Positions 1 to 6,400 of a stretch of DNA of 7,040 nucleotides are shown here, piece by piece. Position 1 is the first letter of the stretch. Each line of letters opens with the position of its first letter. The DNA is from Flavobacteriales bacterium (lineage in GTDB: Bacteria; Bacteroidota; Bacteroidia; Flavobacteriales_F; PHOS-HE28). The stretch covers positions 1-7,040 of the forward strand of contig JAGQVR010000146.1 in NCBI GenBank assembly GCA_020437875.1, written 5' to 3'. The notes under the pieces were generated by a model, which searched no databases, was not told where the DNA came from, and saw nothing but the letters and a program-made list of their open reading frames with translations. Made by a program: the position numbers and the translations under genes.

Positions 1-909
1 GTGGCGCACTTCAGCTATTCCCTCAAGCGCGGCGATCGCATCGGGATCGTGGGGCCGAACGGCATAGGCAAGAGCACCTTCATCGACCTGCTCGTGGGAC
101 GCATGAAGCCCGACCAGGGAACGGTGAGCATCGGCGACACGGTGATCCTCGGCACTTTCGACCAGCAGGGCCTTCAGCTCAGTGAGGACAAACGCATCAT
201 CGAGGTGGTGCGCGACATCGCGGAAGTGATCCCCCTGAACAAGGGCAAGACCCTGACCGCATCCGGCCTGTTGGAGCGATTCCTATTCGACAAGGAGAAG
301 CAGTTCCAATATGTGAGCACCCTGAGCGGAGGTGAGAAGCGGCGGCTCTACCTGTGCACGGTGCTGATGCGCAACCCGAACGTCCTCATCCTCGATGAAC
401 CCACGAACGACCTCGACATCCCCACGCTGAATGCGCTGGAGCAATTCCTTGTGGACCTCGACGTGTGCCTGTTGATCGTGAGCCACGACCGCTTCTTCAT
501 GGACAAGCTCTGCACGAAGTTGCTCGTGTTCGAGGGGGAGGGAAGGATCAAGGAATGGGTGGGCAGCTACACCGAACTGCGGGAGAAGCAGAAGGAGGAT
601 GCGGAGAATGCGAAGCCGGCGAGATCGCCCGCGGTACGTGGTGGCTTGGAAGAAACGCCTCGCCATGACCCGTCAGACCCGGTAAGTGCGCGGAAGAAGC
701 TCACCTACGCCGAGCGCCTGGAGCTTCAGCGCATCGACAAGGACATGCCGAAGCTGGAGACCCGCAAGGAGGAACTCCTCGTGATCATGGCAACAGGTGG
801 CAACGACCATCACAAGATGATGGAACACTCCATCGAATTGGAGCGCACGGTCAAGGAACTGGACCGGATGACGGACCGGTGGCTGGAGTTGAGCGAACGT
901 GCCGACTAG
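1..909 (+). CDS. ABC-F family ATPase (Uup-like), C-terminal half, 5' truncated by window edge
   Basis: This is the second nucleotide-binding domain and C-terminal extension of a soluble ABC-F protein, a family with paired ATPase domains and no membrane segments that acts on ribosomes or nucleic acids. Visible in 302 residues: a lead-in strand (HFSYSLKRGDRIGIVG), Walker A GPNGIGKST at residues 18-26, Q-loop FDQQ at 53-56, ABC signature LSGGEKRR at 108-115, Walker B VLILDEP at 128-134 followed by TNDLD, and the H-switch SHDR at 161-164. A charged, Pro-rich linker (about 195-233) leads to a coiled-coil-like C-terminal domain (about 234-299, YAERLELQRIDKDMPKLE...), as in Uup. Full-length relatives are roughly 600-650 residues, so the first ATPase domain and inter-domain linker should lie left of base 1. 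The GTG at base 1 is read here as an internal valine, not the start. All catalytic motifs are intact. Its stop overlaps that of the convergent PorP/SprF gene. The exact ABC-F subgroup and cellular substrate cannot be decided from this half. Confidence 0.93.
   Translation: MAHFSYSLKRGDRIGIVGPNGIGKSTFIDLLVGRMKPDQGTVSIGDTVILGTFDQQGLQLSEDKRIIEVVRDIAEVIPLNKGKTLTASGLLERFLFDKEKQFQYVSTLSGGEKRRLYLCTVLMRNPNVLILDEPTNDLDIPTLNALEQFLVDLDVCLLIVSHDRFFMDKLCTKLLVFEGEGRIKEWVGSYTELREKQKEDAENAKPARSPAVRGGLEETPRHDPSDPVSARKKLTYAERLELQRIDKDMPKLETRKEELLVIMATGGNDHHKMMEHSIELERTVKELDRMTDRWLELSERAD
906..909. other. Shared CTAG: overlapping stop codons of convergent genes
   Basis: The palindrome CTAG gives the plus-strand TAG of the ABC-F gene (907-909) and the minus-strand TAG of the PorP/SprF gene (906-908). 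The two genes therefore overlap tail to tail by three to four bases. No intergenic terminator can exist here, and any transcription termination signal must lie inside one of the coding regions. Confidence 0.95.
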
Positions 910-1910
910 AACTTGGCGCAGGGCACGATCCGGCGCTTGCTGGCGGCCCGCTTGCGTTGCCTCGATGCGATCTCGTAGCCGATGGTGATCTCGTGTGCCC
1001 CGCCGGAGTTGGCGGCCAGGCGTGAGATGGTCACGTCGTAGCTGTACCCGATGCGCATGTCCTCGATGATCGTACCCACGAGCAGGGCGACCGCATCGTT
1101 GTTCGCATAGCCTGGTGCATAACGCTTGAACAGGGGAAGTCCCCGGTACCACAGGCCGAAGAAGATCGGCTCCCGCTCGAAGTACATGCCCAGGTCCAAC
1201 TGATCGAACTTCTGCTGTGCCTTGTAGTTGAAGGCGAACACGAAGCTCTCCGGGTTCTTCCGGATCACCGGGGTGCGTATGGTGATCCGATAGCCACCAT
1301 GCATGCTGAACTTCATCGGCACCTGTGCCTCGTTCAGGAGCAGGGATTGGTTCGGCTTGTTCATGTGGTGCAGCGCCGCACCCAGCCACAACTTCGGTGT
1401 GAAGAACAACAGACCTGATCCGATGTCCGCATAGCCGACGCTCGTGCCATCCATGACCTCGTAGGTACCGACCGTGCCACCACGGGCGAGCTGATCCCCG
1501 AACACCAGGCGTGAATAGTCGACCGCATGCTGCACCCATCCGATCTGCAGGGCCGGACGCAGGAAGACCTTGCGCTTGAGCTGGATCTCGTAAGCGTACT
1601 GTCCGGTCACGCTGGAGTAGCGCAGGGCACCGGAACCAGCCCGGTCGTGATGCACCATCAGACCCAGGCCGCTGTTCATGCCGCTCAGGTTGTGGTCGAT
1701 CGCGAAGTTGGCTGTGATGAAGGCACCGGGGATGGCCGGCCATTGGTCCCGGGCCACAAGCCCGAAGCGCGTCTGGAGACCCGTGCCCGCGAAGGCGGGG
1801 TTCACATAGGTCGGTGTGGCATAGAACTGCGTCAGCTGGGCGTCCTGTGCCGCGATCCGCGACATGAACATCCAGCCAAGCATGACCGATGCCGCATACC
1901 TAGTCCTCAT
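906..1910 (-). CDS. PorP/SprF family type IX secretion system outer-membrane protein
   Basis: The protein has 334 residues, the usual size for the PorP/SprF family. These are outer-membrane beta-barrel proteins; SprF is needed to deliver the type B cargo SprB to the cell surface, and PorP is a T9SS component. A signal peptide (about residues 1-21, cut near IAA|QDA) is followed by the family hallmark QLTQFYATPTYVNPAFAGTG at 25-44, then DQWPAIPGAF at 55-64, the HHMNKPNQS segment at 181-189, FGLWYRGLP at 251-259, NNDAVALLVG at 270-279, IGYSYDVTISRL at 287-298, NSGGAHEITIGYE at 301-313, and the basic tail ending RRIVPCAKF. The alternating strand and turn pattern fits a barrel. The ATG at 1908-1910 is chosen because it gives a basic n-region (MRTRY) before the hydrophobic core; it overlaps the upstream gene by 11 bases. 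No Shine-Dalgarno motif is seen. As the last gene of an operon with a type B sorting-domain protein, it is probably that protein's dedicated partner. Whether it is closer to SprF or PorP is not resolved, so no symbol is given. Confidence 0.93.
   Translation of the reverse strand: MRTRYAASVMLGWMFMSRIAAQDAQLTQFYATPTYVNPAFAGTGLQTRFGLVARDQWPAIPGAFITANFAIDHNLSGMNSGLGLMVHHDRAGSGALRYSSVTGQYAYEIQLKRKVFLRPALQIGWVQHAVDYSRLVFGDQLARGGTVGTYEVMDGTSVGYADIGSGLLFFTPKLWLGAALHHMNKPNQSLLLNEAQVPMKFSMHGGYRITIRTPVIRKNPESFVFAFNYKAQQKFDQLDLGMYFEREPIFFGLWYRGLPLFKRYAPGYANNDAVALLVGTIIEDMRIGYSYDVTISRLAANSGGAHEITIGYEIASRQRKRAASKRRIVPCAKF
1900..1910 (-). other. 11-base gene overlap (PD40 protein stop / PorP-SprF start)
   Basis: The minus-strand TAG at 1900-1902 ends the PD40 protein, while the ATG of the PorP/SprF gene is at 1908-1910, in a different frame. 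An overlap of this kind, without a Shine-Dalgarno motif ahead of the ATG, suggests translational coupling by re-initiation or ribosome back-stepping (inference). It supports the two genes being on one message. Confidence 0.9.
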
Positions 1911-3492
1911 TCCGGGTCAGACCCTGGACCGCATGGATCGGATCCAGGGTGATATCGAGGCTCATCTCGCGCGAGCCGTCCTGTGCGATGGCCTTGATCG
2001 CGCTTGACCGGGGCAGGAAGCCAGCGGCCTCCACGCTCATCCGATACTCTTGGAGCGGCTTCAGGATCATCAGGAACCGACCGGTGTTGGCGTTCGTGTT
2101 GTACACGCCTACGATCTCCTCACCCGTCGCATCGCTCAGGATGATCCGTGCCTTGATGGGATCCTCACTCGCATCAGCCACCACACCGTGCACCACCATG
2201 TGGTCCAATTGTGTGTTCGGGAAGGTCACCTGGTAGATGTCCTGCATCCCGAGCCCCTCTGCGCGTTCACTGCTGAAGTAGCCCGTGCGACCATCGTCAC
2301 TGAGGCAGAAATAGATATCGTCGTTCACCGTATTGAGCGGGTAGCCCATGTTCTCCGGGGCGGACCAGCCGTTCATGTCGTAGTCGGTCAGCACCGTCTT
2401 GAAGATGTCGAAGCCGCCCATGGTGTTGTGGCCGTTGCTCGAGAAGAAGAGCGTGGTGCCATCGCTGTGCATGAAGGGGGCATCCTCATCGAACGGGGTG
2501 TTCACATTAGGGCCGAGGTTCAGCGGCTTGCTCCATTGCCCGTTCGGCAGGCGGCGGATGCGATAGAGGTCGCGCCCCCCGAAGCCACCCGGACGATCGC
2601 TGGTGAAATAGATCTCATCCCCGCCGGGTGCTATGCTTGCGCTCGGCTCATGGCTGTCCGAATTGATCATCGGCGTCATCAGCTCGGGCTGTTGCCACTT
2701 GCGGGCATGCATCCGTGCCTCATACAGGTCTCCGCTCACCAGGTTCTGCTGGGTGCGGTAGATGATCATGGAACTGCCATCAGGGCTCAGGCCCACGGTC
2801 GCATCATGCACCAACGTGTTCAACGGACCTCCAACGTTCACTGCATTGGTCCAGATCTCGTCGATCCGCGCGGCCATGTAGATGTCCTCGAACCATTGTC
2901 CGTATGGGTCCTTGAGGTTACCCGTGGTCCCTTCCCGACGAGAGGTGAAGTACATCGTATTGCCATCGGCGGTGACCAATGGACAGTAGTCATGCGCCGC
3001 GGAATTCACCATCGGACCCATGTTCCTGATCTCCAGCTCGATCGGCGCGGCGGTCAGCTCCTTCGCGCTCAGCGCCATCGCCTTCCGGCGTTCCACCTCC
3101 TTGTCGGCCACGATGCGACCATGCTTCTCCCGGTACTTGTCGAACAGCGCGACCGCCTCATCGAAGCGTTGCTGCCGGTGCCGCGCAAGTGCCAGTTGAT
3201 AGTATGATTCGATGTGGTCGCCCTCCACACCCCGTTCGAAGTATTCCACGGCTTTGTCCTTCTGCTTCGGGATGTTCGCGTAACACAGTCCCATGTCGTG
3301 CTGGACCTCCGCGAAGAGGGGATCGACCGGCAACAGCCGTTTGTAGATCTTGGCGGCTTCCTCGTGATCCTCGTTGGCCAGCATGGTCTTGGCCTGGTCG
3401 AGCATCTGGAAATGGATCTTCTTGTAGCCTTGCTGGCCGATCGCAGCGGTGCTCAGGAAGAGGAGGAGGGCGGAAGAGAAGTGACGTTGCAT
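1900..3492 (-). CDS. PorE-like TPR + PD40 beta-propeller + CRD periplasmic protein, lacking OmpA domain
   Basis: The protein has 530 residues. In order: a signal peptide (about 1-19, hydrophobic ALLLFLSTAAIG, no lipobox cysteine); TPR-like helices at about 25-145 (e.g. AAKIYKRLLPVDPLFAEV, AVEYFERG, YYQLALARHRQQRFDEAV); five PD40/WD40-like propeller motifs, each a D/E-x-P/T...DG..(I/M/L)(Y/F)F(T/S)S pattern, at about 166-186, 229-246, 281-310, 335-364 and 390-420, three of them ending in GG(R/F)D(L/I)(Y/F) or GMQDIYQ; and a carboxypeptidase-regulatory-like beta-sandwich at about 430-516 (VVHGVVADASEDPIKARIIL, GRFLMILKPLQEYRMSVEAAGFLP). This is the domain order of PorE (PG1058 of Porphyromonas gingivalis), but the C-terminal OmpA-like peptidoglycan-binding domain is absent: the protein ends 14 residues after the CRD. 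PorE itself is also a lipoprotein, which this is not. The ATG at 3490-3492 is chosen for the signal peptide; it lies three bases after the stop of the PKD gene. It is probably a periplasmic scaffold for that cargo and its PorP/SprF partner (inference). Confidence 0.88.
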   Translation of the reverse strand: MQRHFSSALLLFLSTAAIGQQGYKKIHFQMLDQAKTMLANEDHEEAAKIYKRLLPVDPLFAEVQHDMGLCYANIPKQKDKAVEYFERGVEGDHIESYYQLALARHRQQRFDEAVALFDKYREKHGRIVADKEVERRKAMALSAKELTAAPIELEIRNMGPMVNSAAHDYCPLVTADGNTMYFTSRREGTTGNLKDPYGQWFEDIYMAARIDEIWTNAVNVGGPLNTLVHDATVGLSPDGSSMIIYRTQQNLVSGDLYEARMHARKWQQPELMTPMINSDSHEPSASIAPGGDEIYFTSDRPGGFGGRDLYRIRRLPNGQWSKPLNLGPNVNTPFDEDAPFMHSDGTTLFFSSNGHNTMGGFDIFKTVLTDYDMNGWSAPENMGYPLNTVNDDIYFCLSDDGRTGYFSSERAEGLGMQDIYQVTFPNTQLDHMVVHGVVADASEDPIKARIILSDATGEEIVGVYNTNANTGRFLMILKPLQEYRMSVEAAGFLPRSSAIKAIAQDGSREMSLDITLDPIHAVQGLTRNED

Positions 3493-3498
3493 GGTTCA
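3490..3498 (-). other. Three-base junction between PKD adhesin stop and PD40 protein start
   Basis: The TGA of the PKD protein (3496-3498) and the ATG of the PD40 protein (3490-3492) are separated by only ACC on the minus strand. The preceding bases (end of the PKD gene) contain no purine-rich Shine-Dalgarno sequence. There is no room for a promoter or terminator, so these genes are almost certainly co-transcribed and probably translationally coupled. Confidence 0.9.
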
Positions 3499-6400
3499 AC
3501 GGAGTAGAGTGACATCACCCTTCAAGGTGGTCTCACGACCATCACTGAATCGGGCGAAGGCTTTCCAGACATAGACATCCTGCTTGCTGAGCTGGCCCCG
3601 GTAGTAGCCATCCCAGCCGACCCTCACATCCTCGGTGACGAACAGGAGCTCGCCCCAGCGGTTGAAGATCTCAAGCTTGTAATCCTCCACCCCTTCGTAT
3701 AGGGGGAAGAAGTGGTCGTTCGTGAAACTGCGCGGATCATACACCCCGTCGGATGGTCCGCTGCCGCTCGGCGTGAAGGCGTTCGGGAACTGGATCTCCC
3801 CGGCCGCTGTCGCCGTCACCAGCTCCTCCAACAGGAATGTATCCGGACAATTGAAGGCGTTGTTAGCGATCAGGCCGACGTCATACGTGCCCGCCTGCTG
3901 ATAATAATGCACCGGGTTCTGTTCCGCAGAGCTCGTACCATCGCCGAAGTCCCACGTGTACAACGAGGCGTTGCTCGACAGGTTGTAGGTGAAGACCGGC
4001 TGCGAGGGCACCGCGACTTCCGTGGGCTGCAAGGTGAAGAAGGCCATGGCGCGCGGATGCACCACCACGGAATCGACCTTGGTGTAGGTGTTCGTTGTTC
4101 CTCCAGGGCCCACGGCGGTCAAGGTGACGGAATAGACCCCTGCTACGTTGAAGACGTACGTGGGGTTATCCGCCGTGCTCGTACCGCCGTCCCCGAAGCT
4201 CCATTGGTAGCTCACCCCCTGCAGACTCGTATTGGTGAATGCCACCGTCAGTGGCGCGCAGCCCCTTCCCTGTCCGAGAAAGCTCGCCGTGGGCAGCGGC
4301 GGGGTGATGGTGATCACCTGTGTGGCCGTGTCAGAGCAATTCGCACTACTCACCACCAGTTCGATGGTGAACTCACCCCAGCTCGAATAGGTATGGCTGC
4401 CGGGCGATGCCACGGCCGCAGAGCCGCCATCACCGAAGTCCCAATGGTGGGTCCAGGGCCCCGGCGAACTGTTGTTCAGGACCAGCACATCCGCCGATGG
4501 GAACTGTTGCGTACCCGGCGTGGCCTGGAAGGCGGCCGACGGAACGGGTGAGACGGTGATGGTCCTGCTCACGGTGCTCGTGCAGCCGAACGCGGAGGTC
4601 GCCGTAAGGGTGATGGTCCTGACCAGATCGGCCGTGGTGTTGTTCACGTAGGTATAGGTCGGTTCGAAGCCCACGAGGATCGTACCATCACCCATGTTCC
4701 ACTGGTAGGCCGATGCACCATTGCTGGCGTTCGTCAGATCCACCGCGAACGGCGAACAGGCGATGCTATCTACCTCGAACGCGGCGATGACCTCCGGATA
4801 GACCTGTATCTGAGCCGAAGTCGTATCCGTGCAGCCATGCTGCGAGGTGGCGATCAGTTGCGGATCGAAGACGATGGGATCCGCCGTCGCGTTCACATAG
4901 GTATGCGAGGTATTGCCAGGTCCTGCGCTCAAGCTCCCACCATCCCCGAAGGACCAGGCCAATGCCGTGGCACCGATGGTGAGGTCCTGGAAGTTCACTG
5001 GCAATGGCTGGCAACCCGCCTGCACACCGGTCACGAACTGCGCGATCGGCTGTGGATGCACCAGGAGCGATAGGCTCGCGGTATCCGTGCAGCCGAACGT
5101 GGAGGTCGCCACGAGTTCCACATCGAAGCCGGCATCGTTCAAGCCCTGGTTCAGGTAGGTGTGCGTCGGACTTGTCGCCGACGAAGTGGTCGCATCTCCG
5201 AAGTTCCAGGTGTAGGTGGCACCGCCAGAGCTGACATTGCTGAACTGAACGGGCAGCGGTGCACACCCGATGGTATCCGCCACGAAGCCTGCCTGTACCG
5301 CAGGGAAGACCTGGACCTGGCTTGTCGCCGTACTGGTGCAACCATGATCGGTCACAACGGTCAAGCCGATCGGATAGGTCGTCGCTCCAGGACCGGCGTA
5401 GTTGAACCAGGTGTGGGCATGCGTGGTCGCGGTGGTATCCGAGGTCGAACCATCGCCATAGGTCCAGGACACACCCGACCCACCCGTTGAGGTGCTGGTG
5501 AGGGTGGCGGTGAGCGGGTGGCAGCCCGTCGTTGGTGCGACCGTGAATTGCGCAAAGGGCAAGGGGAACACCGTCACCTCATCGTAGGTCGTATCCGAAC
5601 AACCGAAGGCGTTCGACCCGATCAAGGTGATCGGATACACCACGTCCGCTGTCGTGTTGTTGAAGTAGATGTGCGTTGGTGAAGGTCCGCTCCCGGAGGA
5701 ACCGTCCCCGAAGTCCCATTGGTAGGACACGGCGCCCACCACCGCGGGGAAGGTGACCGCGTGCGGGCTGCACCCGCTGTCAGGCTGCGCTACGAACGTG
5801 AAGTCGGGCGTCGGGTATGCCGTGATCTGCTGCACCAGGGTATCCGCGCAACCAGCATCCGATGTGGCGATCAGGCGTACCTGGAAGGTCTGAAGGAACA
5901 GGGTGGTATTGACGAACACATGCGTGGGGCTGGTCGCGCTGCTCGTCGATCCATCACCGAAGTCCCAGGCATAGGAATCCGCACCCACGCTCGCGTTCGC
6001 GAAGTCAACGGCGAGTGGTGCACATCCGGGCGTGGCATTGTGGCTGAAGAAGGCCTGGACACCGGGAGCCACCGTGATGGGCACCGAGACGGAGTCCGCA
6101 CAACCGAAGGCGGAGGTCATGATCAGCTGTGCCGTGTAGATGGTGTCCTGCGTGCCGAGGTTCAGGTAGATGTGGGAAGGGCTGTCGTCGTTGGAGGCGC
6201 CACCATCACCGAAGGTCCAGATCGCATTCACCCCGCCGATGCTGGTGTTGCTGAAGTTCACCGTGTGCGGCGAACAGCCCAGGTCATCGTCCGGCAGGAA
6301 GGAAGCCTGCGGCCGCGCCTCCACTACGACCGGTAGCGTACCGGTACCACTGCAATACGGCGTCGTGGCCGTCAAGGTCACCACGTAGGCTCCCGGCGCA

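Noticed and set aside
1..3. GTG at base 1 as the true start of the ABC-F gene
   Set aside because: It would start the protein directly at the first strand of the second ATPase domain. The family has two ATPase domains in one chain, so the gene almost certainly continues left of the window.
863..880. Inverted repeat ACCGG / CCGGT with an 8-base loop as a possible terminator near the end of the ABC-F gene
   Set aside because: The stem is only 5 base pairs, no T-run follows, and it sits inside the coding sequence. The resemblance is likely due to chance in GC-rich DNA.
673..1743. A 356-codon minus-strand open frame spanning the ABC-F 3' end and most of the PorP/SprF gene
   Set aside because: It crosses two well-supported genes in another frame, its translation is low-complexity Arg/Pro/His-rich, and it has no signal peptide or recognisable motif.
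2050..3207. A 385-codon plus-strand open frame antisense to the PD40 protein gene
   Set aside because: Its translation is rich in His, Arg and Val without any domain pattern, typical of the antisense shadow of a GC-rich gene. The minus strand here carries clear TPR and PD40 motifs.
3712..4551. Long plus-strand open frames antisense to the PKD array (also 5719-6336)
   Set aside because: The Arg/Gly/His-rich translations, with repeats mirroring the PKD units, are explained by the codon pattern of the repeat array on the other strand.
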